Positions 15,413 through 24,016 are shown, numbered from the stretch's first letter. The stretch is 30,266 nucleotides of DNA from CAYUIS01 sp964444825 (GCA_964444825.1 CAYUIS010000055.1:1-30266); one strand, 5' to 3'. Notes: generated by a model not told the origin, from the letters alone. Numbers and translations are program-made.

Positions 15413-16192
15413 CTACTCTGTCTGTCGGCAGAAGGCGAGCACGCCGGATATCCCGTTCCGCTGCTCCAGCGCGAGCATCTGCCGCAGCCCTTCCCCATAA
15501 ATGGAATTCTGTCGTTCCATCAGTGCCAGGGTGTTGGTTGCCTCCATCGTCTGTAAGGTCTTGTAGGCCGCCCACTCAGCGAATCCCTCCCGCACGATGT
15601 TGTTCTGAAGCAATGGACAGTTCTCCCCTTGCCAGGCGTGGGCCCACTCGTGGGCGATGGTTTGGACGAGGAGGATCTGCGGCATGCCTGAGACAACATA
15701 CATCACGCGCCGGTGGCCTTTTCGGACAAAGAGCCCCACTATTCTGTTGTCCGGGTCTCGATGTGGGCTCTTGGCCGTGCTCTCATCGGCTCTCGTTTCG
15801 CTGGGTGCTTGGGGGGCTGGAGCCACATCTGCCGCGAGCCGATGCAGATGCTGGCTGTCCACTAGTGTGAACTCGGTGCCGACGTTGAGCCCTAAACCAA
15901 GCTGGTCGGTGATGACACCAGCCACCCGTTCAAAAAGCGCCTGGGCATGGGCGGCGTCATAGATCGCGGTTTGATGACATTGGAAACAGGTGCGCCGTCC
16001 ATCGGGCAGGCGCGTGTGAGATGTCGCCATCGGTACACCGCACACGTCGCAGCGGGGTGCTGTCTCCTGGCAGTGATGGCACACGACGATGGATGGCTCA
16101 TCTGAGATCGCGTCCAGGGTGTACACCCAGCCGCCTCTCCATAGGCGACCTCCACACAGGTGACAATACTTGGTGGCCCGATGTTTCTTCAT
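15413..16192 (-). CDS. LIM-like zinc-binding DA1-type metallopeptidase (HExxH)
   Basis: The product has 259 residues. The ATG at 16192 follows a GGTGAG/CAGG ribosome site; extending to 16267 would run into the preceding kinase gene. The N-terminal half has two treble-Cys zinc modules arranged like a LIM domain (C10/C13...C38/C41, then C48/C51...C69/C72). The C-terminal half has 'IAHEWAHAW', with the zincin motif HEWAH at 181-185, and 'REGFAEWAAY', where E202 or E206 may be the third ligand. LIM followed by this peptidase is the arrangement of plant DA1 proteins, ubiquitin-activated peptidases; bacterial relatives exist but are poorly characterised. No signal peptide is visible, so it is likely cytoplasmic. 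Its placement between a kinase and the VWA gene suggests a regulated protease effector (inference). Confidence 0.82.
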   Translation of the reverse strand: MKKHRATKYCHLCGGRLWRGGWVYTLDAISDEPSIVVCHHCQETAPRCDVCGVPMATSHTRLPDGRRTCFQCHQTAIYDAAHAQALFERVAGVITDQLGLGLNVGTEFTLVDSQHLHRLAADVAPAPQAPSETRADESTAKSPHRDPDNRIVGLFVRKGHRRVMYVVSGMPQILLVQTIAHEWAHAWQGENCPLLQNNIVREGFAEWAAYKTLQTMEATNTLALMERQNSIYGEGLRQMLALEQRNGISGVLAFCRQTE

Positions 16193-16242
16193 CCTGCTCA
16201 CCCGGACAGCGTCTGACGTGAAGCGATACCCTCGATCTAGAA

Positions 16243-18747
16243 TCAATATCCTCCCCAGCGTGCACATTGCTTGTAGGTTGTCGAAGAGTTGGTCACATTG
16301 CGCGGATTGGAGCCATCGGCGTTGGCGACAAACACGTCATATGCCCCCGCCGATCCGACCGGTTGTAGAAACAGGATCATTGAGCCATCGGGAGAGAGGT
16401 ACGATTCGTAGGCTGTAGGAATCACGGGCTGATAGCCAGCCGAAGTGGGGGAGGCAGAGTGTAGGGTGTGCTTGATAGTAAAGTAGAATCGGGAGCTATC
16501 GGGCGCCCACAAGATTGGCTCATTTCTGTTGAGCGGACCGTAGTAGGTAGCCTGCACCAACGAGCCGTCGTCCCCACGGTGTATACTCATCGAAAAGTTG
16601 CCATCCTCCTCCCACAGGGTGACTTTGTACACTCCGTCGGGCGAGGGGCACTCTTTTGGATGGGAGATGGGGCAGCGGTATCCATATAACAGATTGACCG
16701 ACTGGCCGGCAAGGGTCGTGGCTGTGGCTCCGCCCGCGCAAGTAGACTGTTCGAACGTCATCGGATCTAGCACCTGACCCTGGGACCAACTAGGATCGCT
16801 CGTGCCCAGGTAGTACGTTTGGCCAGCCTCGATGGTGAAAAAGATGCGGCCAACCTGACCTGATGGAGGTGGCGCTGAGGTGGGAGCTGGCGCTGGCGCT
16901 GTCGGAACGATGGGCGCAGGCGTGGATGTCGCCCGCGCCGTGCCCTGCCAGGCCGAAATGTCGTCGATATAGATCCGCCCACTGCTCGAACCGCCAGTGC
17001 GATCCAGCACCAGGGCGTGGAACTTGATGGGGTAATCTATCGCACCGTTCGAGGGACCGGATATGGGTCCCGATGGCCAGGGTAGGTTGGCGTCGATCGT
17101 GCCGGCCATTTGACGCCAGCCGGAACCGCCGATTTTGCCCAGGTGGATCGACCACACCTCGTTCTGAGCATCCTGAATCCAGGCATTCAGCAGGTGACCG
17201 GATCCATCACCGTATACCCACGCCCCGATGGTGTTGGGTTGTCCTCCCAGGTTTAGCGTCCGGAGAAAGACGACGTAATCGTCCTGAGTAGCCGGGAAAT
17301 TGTAGCTCAGCTTGGCGGCGTAGCTTCCCGAGTGGACCTGTTCTTGAGTCTGTGTCAATTCGCCATACGGCTGGTCACCCCGTCGCCAACTGCCCCACTG
17401 CTCGAAGGTGATCAGCGCACCGGATGCTGGGGGTGAAGTGGGCCGGGGTGTGTTTGTCACCTTTGGTGTCGCCGTGGCCCCAGACGTTGCCGTTGGGGAG
17501 GGGCTAGGTGAGCTTTCGGGGGTGTCGGTCAGGGTACGGGTAGGTTTGGGAGTGCGTGTCGGTGTCGGCGTGTCCGTTGGTGTGCCTGTGGGCGTGGACG
17601 TCTCCGTAGGCGATGGCGAAGGTGAAGGGGATGGAGAAGACGAAGGCGAAGGGGATGGTGTAGATGTATCCTGAACGACCGCCACGACCGCTGCGGTCGC
17701 CGTCCCCTCGGCCCTGAAGGGGAAGGCCGAGCCGCCCATCAATAGAAATGCTGTGCCGGCCGCCAGTGCCAGCAGCACTACCACAGCCACTGCCCAGATC
17801 CACGCCGGTAAACGCTTGCGTTGGGTCGCCCGAGTTGGCTGGACCTCAGCCACAGCCTGCGCTCTTGGTACCACCTGCGTCTGGCTGCGCATTGGGGCGA
17901 CTGAAGGAACGGTTGCGGACCCTCGGCTCCGTAGGGCTGCTGCCATCTCCTGGGCCGTGCTATACCTGTTCTCCACGGCTAGCTCCGTCGATCGCAGGAC
18001 AACCGCCTCCATAGAATTCGAGATGTGCGGATTGACCGTCCGGGGTAGCTGGAACAGGGTCGGACTGGCGATCCGCATCGTCGCCGTCGGAGGGGCCTGG
18101 CCGGTCAGCGCATGGTATATGGTCGCCCCAAGGCCGTAGATGTCGCTGCGGGGATCCGTGTGCCCTATCTGTATGTCGTACTGTTCTGGTGGCGCGTACT
18201 CAGGTGTGCCCATCCCCCGCATAACTGTCCTGGTGTGCGGATCGTTGGGATCCCAGAGCTTTACCAGGCCAAAGTCTACCAGAATCGCCCGTCCATCCGA
18301 TCGGATGATCACGTTCTGGGGTTTGATGTCGCGGTGGATGATGCCCTGAGCGTGACAATAGGCCAGCGAATCGAGTAGCTGTTCCGACCATTCCAGTACC
18401 TGGTGTTCTGGCAGCGCCCCTTCCCGTTCGATGCGTTCAGCCAGACTCTCCCCTTCGACAAAATCCATCACCAGATACGCCTTGCCTTCTTCTTCGAAAA
18501 AGTCGGTCACGCGCACCAGGTGGGGGTGGCTGAGGCGGGCCAGAATCTGGGCTTCCTGCTGGAACTGCTGCCGCAGTTGCTCCAGCGTTTGCTGATCCAG
18601 GCTAGGTTGAGGGACCATCTCCTTGATGGCCAGCGAGACGTTCAAGCGAGTATCCCAGGCTTTGTATACGGCTCCCATCCCGCCCTGCCCCAACATAGAG
18701 ACAACACGATAGCGGTTCTGTAGCACTTGTCCGGCTTCAAGCGTCAT
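16243..18747 (-). CDS. Transmembrane Ser/Thr kinase with carbohydrate-binding-like and beta-propeller-like ectodomains
   Basis: The product has 834 residues; the ATG is preceded by GGAG. Kinase domain about 12-272: GQGGMGAV, K42, HRDIKPQN (138-145), DFG (158-160), 'RGMGTPEYAPPEQY'. Transmembrane helix about 313-337. A Ser/Pro/Thr-rich stalk (about 361-440) leads to a first ectodomain (about 446-605) with 'FEQWGSW', 'SGSYAAKLSY' and 'IYIDDIS', the pattern of a CBM-like beta-sandwich. A second Pro-rich linker precedes a final region (about 640-834) with 'WAPDSSRFYF', 'LSPDGSMILF' and 'VANADGSNPRNVT', repeats typical of TolB/WD40-like propellers. All catalytic residues are intact. It is the largest of the cluster's kinases and the first encoded downstream of the FHA-ABC gene, separated from it by an 80-base gap with inverted repeats and a candidate promoter. 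Confidence 0.92.
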   Translation of the reverse strand: MTLEAGQVLQNRYRVVSMLGQGGMGAVYKAWDTRLNVSLAIKEMVPQPSLDQQTLEQLRQQFQQEAQILARLSHPHLVRVTDFFEEEGKAYLVMDFVEGESLAERIEREGALPEHQVLEWSEQLLDSLAYCHAQGIIHRDIKPQNVIIRSDGRAILVDFGLVKLWDPNDPHTRTVMRGMGTPEYAPPEQYDIQIGHTDPRSDIYGLGATIYHALTGQAPPTATMRIASPTLFQLPRTVNPHISNSMEAVVLRSTELAVENRYSTAQEMAAALRSRGSATVPSVAPMRSQTQVVPRAQAVAEVQPTRATQRKRLPAWIWAVAVVVLLALAAGTAFLLMGGSAFPFRAEGTATAAVVAVVQDTSTPSPSPSSSPSPSPSPSPTETSTPTGTPTDTPTPTRTPKPTRTLTDTPESSPSPSPTATSGATATPKVTNTPRPTSPPASGALITFEQWGSWRRGDQPYGELTQTQEQVHSGSYAAKLSYNFPATQDDYVVFLRTLNLGGQPNTIGAWVYGDGSGHLLNAWIQDAQNEVWSIHLGKIGGSGWRQMAGTIDANLPWPSGPISGPSNGAIDYPIKFHALVLDRTGGSSSGRIYIDDISAWQGTARATSTPAPIVPTAPAPAPTSAPPPSGQVGRIFFTIEAGQTYYLGTSDPSWSQGQVLDPMTFEQSTCAGGATATTLAGQSVNLLYGYRCPISHPKECPSPDGVYKVTLWEEDGNFSMSIHRGDDGSLVQATYYGPLNRNEPILWAPDSSRFYFTIKHTLHSASPTSAGYQPVIPTAYESYLSPDGSMILFLQPVGSAGAYDVFVANADGSNPRNVTNSSTTYKQCARWGGY
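17428..17667 (-). repeat. Ser/Pro/Thr-rich stalk coding region
   Basis: This encodes about 80 residues dominated by SPSP and TPT units between the transmembrane helix and the first ectodomain of the kinase. At DNA level it is a degenerate hexanucleotide-like repeat, not a perfect satellite. Confidence 0.75.
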
Positions 18748-18767
18748 CGTTCACTCCATACCAAGGG

Positions 18768-18779
18768 ATCACGTGTGAT
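18768..18779. promoter_or_regulatory. Perfect 5-2-5 palindrome upstream of kinase gene
   Basis: ATCAC-GT-GTGAT lies 21 bases upstream of the kinase ATG at 18747, close to the predicted transcription start. Its form and position suggest a dimeric repressor site, but no regulator is encoded in the window. Confidence 0.3.
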
Positions 18780-18806
18780 TGTTGGCACTATTACACCACG
18801 TGCCAA
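18778..18806 (-). promoter_or_regulatory. Candidate internal promoter upstream of the large kinase
   Basis: On the minus strand, TTGGCA (18801-18806) and AACAAT (18778-18783) are 17 bases apart, in the 80-base gap between the ABC gene and the kinase gene. The -35 box matches at 5 of 6 positions and the -10 box at only 4 of 6. Confidence 0.35.
18782..18806. repeat. 7-bp perfect inverted repeat spanning the candidate promoter
   Basis: TTGGCAC (18782-18788) and GTGCCAA (18800-18806) flank an 11-base spacer. There is no T-run, so an intrinsic terminator is unlikely. Overlap with the predicted -35 box makes an operator possible. Confidence 0.45.
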
Positions 18807-18827
18807 GGGCTCCACGGTGTGGCTGAC

Positions 18828-21593
18828 TTATCCTACGTCCTGTCGTCTCAACACGATTGCCGTAGCTGCGGCGAACAGGGCGCCAAATGCTGATAGAATC
18901 GCCCAATCAGCCAGCAGATGTTTTCTTGTGCGGGCATAGTTTATGCCAAACTCCTGTTCGCTAAAGATGTCCACTGGCTCGGGGTGGACGGTATATGTCT
19001 CTGTGACCGTCTCCGTGACTGTGACCAGATCGTTCAGCGTCACCTCTGGAACGGAGATGGGTACGGTCTGTGTGATGACGGGTTGGCTGGGGTCTGGTTG
19101 CAAGGGCACCTCGATCTCTTGGGTAGCCGTCACAACTGTGACAGGTTCCCATTCTTCATCTGGTTTTTCAACATCCATAGAGATCGTCTCGGTGATCGGA
19201 TCAGGTTGGAATCGGGTACGGGTTAGCGTGTTCAACCGTTCCATATCGGCCGATGTGCCCAAACCCTCCATCGACCAGCGAGTGAGCGTCAAGTTAGAGA
19301 ATCGATCTGTGATGCCCGGCAGGTCAAAGAGCACACCAGCAAAGATCATTTGGAAGAACAACACCAGGAATACGATATAGATGACGGTGTTGGCGTTGGG
19401 GACGAGGGCGGATATCAGTAGTCCCATCAGGACTGCGGCCAGTGTTCCCAGCACCAATGTGATGTACATCTCGATAGGAGCCGGTAGGAGAACGCCCTGT
19501 TGGGGGTAGTCTACCTTGAGGTTGATGACGACCATCAACAAAAGGCACTGAACCAGGGCAAAAAGCCCCAGCACGACTACCTTGGAGGCGATGTATGGCA
19601 GGATGCGCAGGGTGACCATACGTTCTCTTCGATAGACCGATCGTTCCTTGACGATCTCATAGACAGAGGCAAAGAGCCCCAACAGAACCGCGGCCAGAGC
19701 CATAATGAACAAAAGCGTCTGGCTGTTCCCGATGATGGTATACGTGGCGCTGCTCTTTCCGATGGCCAAGTCGGCAGCCAGTTGCCGTTCGATCTCGGCG
19801 GCTGGGTTGCCGATCAGCCAGTTGGCGTCAGATACCAGCAGCACCAAAGCGCCGATGATTGGCATCACCACCATCAGTACCGACAGCAGTAGTTTATCCC
19901 GTAGCACCAGATCCAGGTAGCGGCGGGTCAGAACAAAGAATTGCCGCAGCCCGCTTACCCTGGGACGTTGTCGAGATTCGGTCTCGGCCGCCGCTTGCTG
20001 CTCTACCTGTAGAAGCGCACGCTGGCGGTCCGCCACGTATCGCTCATAGTGACTCGACTGTTTGAAGGTCTCCTCTCCTTCAGACGCCTTTTGGCGCGCT
20101 CTTGAGGGCTCAGGGTCGTCCAGTTGGGCATAGATATCGGCAAAGTCCCCGCTCGTGACGCGAAAGAACCCGAGGGCCTCCTCTGGCGGCCCAAAATAGA
20201 CCATCCGTCCTTGAGAGAGGAAGCACACGTGGTCGCACTGGACGATGTTTGCAGTGGCGTGGGTCACCAGGACGATTGTCCGGCCGCCATCGGCCAGGCG
20301 GCGCAATGTGTGCATCATCTTTTTCTCTAGGCCTGGATCCAGACCAGAGGTGGGCTCGTCGAGGAAAAACAAGTTTGGCTCTGCCAGCAGTTCTACGGCA
20401 ATGCTGACCCGCTTGCGCTGACCACCACTCAGGCTCGTGACCACCTGGTCCTTCTGCCCGATCATCTCTACTTGCTCAAGGACCTCATCGATGCGCTGTT
20501 CGATCTCTTCGGAGGTCGTGTCAGCAGGAAGCCGTAGGCGGGCCGCATAGTGGAGCGCGTTGGCGACGGTCAGGTCTTTGTGGATGATGTCGTCCTGAGG
20601 GACGTAGCCAACCATCGTGCGGTACAGATCAAAGTGGCGGTACAGATCATCCCCATTGACCAAAACCCGGCCCTCGGCACGGGTGAAACCATTGAGCGCC
20701 ATCATCAGTGTCGACTTGCCGGCCCCGCTCGTGCCGACTAGTGCGATGAACTCGCGGGGATAGACCGAGATGTTGATGTCGTTGAGGATACGCTTTCTAC
20801 GGCTTCCGCTTCCCACCTCCCGTATCAGGTTTACTCCATCAAGGCGCATCCCGCCGGTGGTGGCGAACTGCTGGAGGCCGGTCGCCTCATACACCAGCTT
20901 GAAGGGACCGATCTGCACCACATCTCCTTGTTGGAGCGACTGAGGGTGTGTCAGGCGCTGGCCGTTGACAAAGGTGCCATTAGTGCTGTTCAGGTCGGTC
21001 AGTGTATGTCCCTGGGCCGTTTGCTCGAGACGCGCGTGATGCCATGAGACGACGGGCGCTGACAAGGGGATTTCCGCCTGTGGATCCCGCCCGATTGTAA
21101 GTGAGGACTGCACCCCCAGAGCGGTGACACCCATCTGGATGGGCCCAGTGCCAGGTCCTGTTGCGTCCTCCGCTTCGCCAGAGCGGAAGGTGAGGCTGAC
21201 CGAGTTGCCCTCAGTATCGCCGATGCGCAGTATGTCTCCGGCGCGCAATGTTGCACTCGGAGCGAGACGCCCGTTGACAAAGGTGCCATTCGTGCTATCC
21301 AGGTCCGTATAGTGCCATGTCTGTCCTCGTTGCTCCAATCGGCCGTGGTGACCGGAGACATACTGGGGGGGCAGCACAACGTCGTTGTCTGTGTTGCGCC
21401 CGATGGTGATGATGGGCTTTCTCAGTGGCGCTTGTTGCCCTGGATGTCCAGGTAAGCGGACCGTGAGGCGTGGATGGTGTCGAGCATCATCATCTGTTCC
21501 ATCAGGCATAGACAGCCGCTGTCCGCAGACAGGACAGAAATGGGCATCAGGTTTTCTCAACTCTGCACCACAAAAACGACAGTATCTGGCCAT
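18828..21593 (-). CDS. Zinc-ribbon / tandem-FHA / ABC exporter (ATPase and membrane domain fused; Rv1747-like)
   Basis: The product has 921 residues from the ATG at 21593, preceded by AGGAG at 7 bases; the longer frame lacks such a site. Order: zinc ribbon (C5/C8/C20/C23); FHA1 (about 55-138; 'IGRN', 'SGHHGRLE', 'LDSTNGTFVNG'); FHA2 (about 160-238; 'IGRD', 'SWHHARLE', 'LNSTNGTFVNG'); ABC ATPase (about 250-490; Walker A 'GTSGAGKST', signature 'LSGGQRKR', Walker B 'LFFLDEPTSGLDP', H-loop 'LVTHA'); linker; ABC2-type membrane domain (about 550-921) with six helices. Between helices 5 and 6 is an acidic, Thr/Val-rich extracytoplasmic insertion of about 130 residues. FHA-FHA-ABC-TM is the layout of Mycobacterium Rv1747, which is controlled by kinase phosphorylation and exports cell-envelope components. 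Here the kinase genes follow directly. Confidence 0.95.
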   Translation of the reverse strand: MARYCRFCGAELRKPDAHFCPVCGQRLSMPDGTDDDARHHPRLTVRLPGHPGQQAPLRKPIITIGRNTDNDVVLPPQYVSGHHGRLEQRGQTWHYTDLDSTNGTFVNGRLAPSATLRAGDILRIGDTEGNSVSLTFRSGEAEDATGPGTGPIQMGVTALGVQSSLTIGRDPQAEIPLSAPVVSWHHARLEQTAQGHTLTDLNSTNGTFVNGQRLTHPQSLQQGDVVQIGPFKLVYEATGLQQFATTGGMRLDGVNLIREVGSGSRRKRILNDINISVYPREFIALVGTSGAGKSTLMMALNGFTRAEGRVLVNGDDLYRHFDLYRTMVGYVPQDDIIHKDLTVANALHYAARLRLPADTTSEEIEQRIDEVLEQVEMIGQKDQVVTSLSGGQRKRVSIAVELLAEPNLFFLDEPTSGLDPGLEKKMMHTLRRLADGGRTIVLVTHATANIVQCDHVCFLSQGRMVYFGPPEEALGFFRVTSGDFADIYAQLDDPEPSRARQKASEGEETFKQSSHYERYVADRQRALLQVEQQAAAETESRQRPRVSGLRQFFVLTRRYLDLVLRDKLLLSVLMVVMPIIGALVLLVSDANWLIGNPAAEIERQLAADLAIGKSSATYTIIGNSQTLLFIMALAAVLLGLFASVYEIVKERSVYRRERMVTLRILPYIASKVVVLGLFALVQCLLLMVVINLKVDYPQQGVLLPAPIEMYITLVLGTLAAVLMGLLISALVPNANTVIYIVFLVLFFQMIFAGVLFDLPGITDRFSNLTLTRWSMEGLGTSADMERLNTLTRTRFQPDPITETISMDVEKPDEEWEPVTVVTATQEIEVPLQPDPSQPVITQTVPISVPEVTLNDLVTVTETVTETYTVHPEPVDIFSEQEFGINYARTRKHLLADWAILSAFGALFAAATAIVLRRQDVG

Positions 21594-21647
21594 TCTGTCT
21601 CCTACGAGACCATCGGCTGCGTATTGTTCGATGTATGTGCGCCCCAC

Positions 21648-22499
21648 CTACAGCCGGTAGATGAGCTTGACTCGCCCGAACCGAAGCTCGTCCCCATCGC
21701 CGAGGGGGTGTGGCTGACCTGGTGTGAGTCTGTGTTGATTGACATAGGTGTAGTTGGTGCTGTTCAGATCCTCGATGAGGATCTGGGAACCTTGAATAGA
21801 GACACGGGCGTGTTGCCTTGACACACCGCCCTCATCGCCACCATGGTCGGTCAGATCGATATCGGGAAAGACATTGCTGATCGGATCCTCTCGGCCAACG
21901 ATGACCTCAGTTCTGCCGGGTGGAAATGGCACGGTGGTGCTAGTCCCTTGAATGGTCAGGTAGCCAGGGATGGCAGCTCCAGATGCATAGACGACCGTAG
22001 GAGAGGGACCGGGAGCTGCGGATGGTGATGGAGTTGGCGCCGGGTCGTATCTAGGCTCAGGAGAGGATAGCGATGTCTGTACCCGCTCTGGGTGGCTCGA
22101 CGGCGTCGTCGATGCCGGTGAGGTCGGCGCAGATGCTGGCACAGCGGGTCTGACCGGTGCGCCGCACATGTCGCAAAAGTTGCTACCGGGCTCCAACTGG
22201 GCCCCGCAACGGGAACACGCCAGCCCGGCGGGCGGCTCAGGAACTGCTGCCTGAGTCGGTGATCCAGCGGGGCGCCCCAAAGCAGCGCCGCAGTTGTCGC
22301 AGAAGGATTCGCCAGCCGTCACGCGCGTGCCACAGACGGGGCAGATGACCATCCCAGCTACGACGGTGGGGGCCTGTTGAGACGCAGGTGGGACAGGAGG
22401 CGCTGCTGTTGGCGGTGTGTCCTCTAGTTTCGCCCCACATTCATCGCAGAATGCGGCTCCGTCAGGCTGTTGCGAAGCACAGTTTTGGCACAGCGGCAT
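21648..22499 (-). CDS. Triple zinc-ribbon protein with C-terminal FHA domain
   Basis: The product has 283 residues; the ATG is preceded by GAGGAG at 7 bases. Three zinc ribbons (C4/C7/C18/C21, C53/C56/C67/C70, C95/C98/C109/C112) are separated by Pro/Ala-rich linkers. A Ser/Pro-rich spacer (about 120-170) and an FHA domain (about 185-283) follow, with 'VGREDP', 'DIDLTDHGG', 'VSRQHARV' and 'LNSTNYTYVN'. The usual glycine of STNGT is a tyrosine, which may alter the phosphopeptide pocket. There is no transmembrane helix. It ends 54 bases before the FHA-ABC gene. The likely role is an adaptor that binds phosphothreonine proteins through FHA and other partners through the ribbons (inference). Confidence 0.93.
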   Translation of the reverse strand: MPLCQNCASQQPDGAAFCDECGAKLEDTPPTAAPPVPPASQQAPTVVAGMVICPVCGTRVTAGESFCDNCGAALGRPAGSPTQAAVPEPPAGLACSRCGAQLEPGSNFCDMCGAPVRPAVPASAPTSPASTTPSSHPERVQTSLSSPEPRYDPAPTPSPSAAPGPSPTVVYASGAAIPGYLTIQGTSTTVPFPPGRTEVIVGREDPISNVFPDIDLTDHGGDEGGVSRQHARVSIQGSQILIEDLNSTNYTYVNQHRLTPGQPHPLGDGDELRFGRVKLIYRL

Positions 22500-22565
22500 A
22501 GGTCATCTCCTCGTCGTTCACCTATCGGTGCGTGCGTTGGTTTCTCCGTGTATCACAATGGGCCA

Positions 22566-23870
22566 TTATTGATAGGTGACCGTCAAGTGGTAAGGCTGCG
22601 TGTTGCCAAAGCCAGTGAATGGCCAGACACGGACATAGATTATCTCCCCTGCTATGGGGACAAAGGTTATGTACTCATCGGTGTTTCCCGTATTATTAGA
22701 GTAATCTACCAAGTTGTACTTCCCGTCGTAGCTGTAGACCCACAAGTCGTAGTCATGGTCCACTGCGATATTGGTCAATTCAACAGTCACTTCATCGGTA
22801 GTCGTGGGGGTGAAGTAATAGTAATCTTCGGTGTCAGTCTCATCCCAGATAAAGGCCCAGTAGACCTGGCCTGAGATCAACGGTCCAAAGGCCTGTTCCG
22901 GTGTGTTGTTGGGTTCGGCAAGATCCTTGGCATAGTCGCGCACTATCAGCGGTAGATAAGTGTAGAGGGTGGGATTGGCGTATGAGGTATAACAGGCCTT
23001 CTCTTGGACGATGGCCCAGCCGAGATGAGCGCAGTTGACCAGGGGCCAGCGAGAGCTGCCCTCCGGCACGGTCACTGTGACGGCGAAGGTGGTGGTGATG
23101 CGTGTGCCACGAGCCATTTTTTGCTCCCATACCATACGACGTTCTTCGGGAACCAGGTCGTTGTCAAAGCAGGGGATGTCCAGGCTGCCTGGTTCAGGGT
23201 TCGGCCCTATGTCAAAGTGGCAGCTACCACGCAGGAATGCGACACCGCCGGGCAGGGTATCTGAAAGGACGACACCCGAAACCGGATCCCCATTGTTCAC
23301 CGCCACGACGGTGAACGTGATCGTGCCTCCGGTGTCGGCGTACGGTGGCCTGGGTTGGTAGAACAGGGAGAACTCGGGAATCGCGGACAACACGGTCGTC
23401 GTCACCACGAGTTCTTTCTGGCGGTCATCCCAACTGATGTAGGCGCGGTTGACCAATGGCCAATACAGTGTGCGTGCCGATACCGAGACGGCGAATGTGG
23501 TCGTGATACGGTCTCCTGGAGCAAAGTTCTTGTTCCGCCATATTGGGTTGGGCGGATCAACATCGCAGTCCCACGGATATCCATCCTCCTCGTAGCTGCA
23601 ACTGCCGGGAATGAACTCGACACCACTAGGCAGTACGTCCGAGAGGACGACGTTTTGCACGGGGGCTCCGATGTTAATTGCTACCACCGTGTAGGTGATG
23701 ACGTCGTCAGGCTTTGCATATTCTGGTCCGATCATATATGACAGGTCGAGATAGAGTGTCTGGGCTAGGACGACGAGGATTGTCAGCATCATGCCGACGA
23801 CAATCGCCAACACGATTAAGCCAATCCGGGCCACCGTCGACGTGATCATACCGGGTTTCTTCTTTTCCAT
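22566..23870 (-). CDS. Membrane-anchored surface protein with two DUF11-type repeats and a PPC domain
   Basis: The product has 434 residues; a strong AGGAGGAGG ribosome site precedes the ATG. A short Lys-rich N-terminus and one transmembrane helix (about 14-36) anchor it with the rest outside. Two repeats of about 125 residues (about 42-165 and 167-300) share 'ITYTVVA/ITFTVVA', 'VVLSDxLPxGV', 'ITTTFAV' and 'WPLVN', the pattern of DUF11 Ig-like surface repeats. The C-terminal part (about 325-434) has 'AEPNNTPEQAF', 'YYFTPTT' and 'YDLWVYSYDG', the signature of a bacterial pre-peptidase C-terminal (PPC) domain. No enzyme motif is visible. The 146-base gap before it, the largest inside the cluster, showed no convincing promoter. 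It could be a wall structural protein, or the substrate or sensor of the system. Confidence 0.9.
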   Translation of the reverse strand: MEKKKPGMITSTVARIGLIVLAIVVGMMLTILVVLAQTLYLDLSYMIGPEYAKPDDVITYTVVAINIGAPVQNVVLSDVLPSGVEFIPGSCSYEEDGYPWDCDVDPPNPIWRNKNFAPGDRITTTFAVSVSARTLYWPLVNRAYISWDDRQKELVVTTTVLSAIPEFSLFYQPRPPYADTGGTITFTVVAVNNGDPVSGVVLSDTLPGGVAFLRGSCHFDIGPNPEPGSLDIPCFDNDLVPEERRMVWEQKMARGTRITTTFAVTVTVPEGSSRWPLVNCAHLGWAIVQEKACYTSYANPTLYTYLPLIVRDYAKDLAEPNNTPEQAFGPLISGQVYWAFIWDETDTEDYYYFTPTTTDEVTVELTNIAVDHDYDLWVYSYDGKYNLVDYSNNTGNTDEYITFVPIAGEIIYVRVWPFTGFGNTQPYHLTVTYQ

Positions 23871-24016
23871 CGCTTACCTCCTCCTATTCTGCTTGCTCCG
23901 ACCAAACCTGGTTGTGTTTATCGCTTGTTCTTTGTCTGCCAAACCGATCGATGTGCCTGGGAGAATATCTACGTTGAATCGTGACCCTTGATGCCTGTGT
24001 CACGTGGGCGTTGTCT

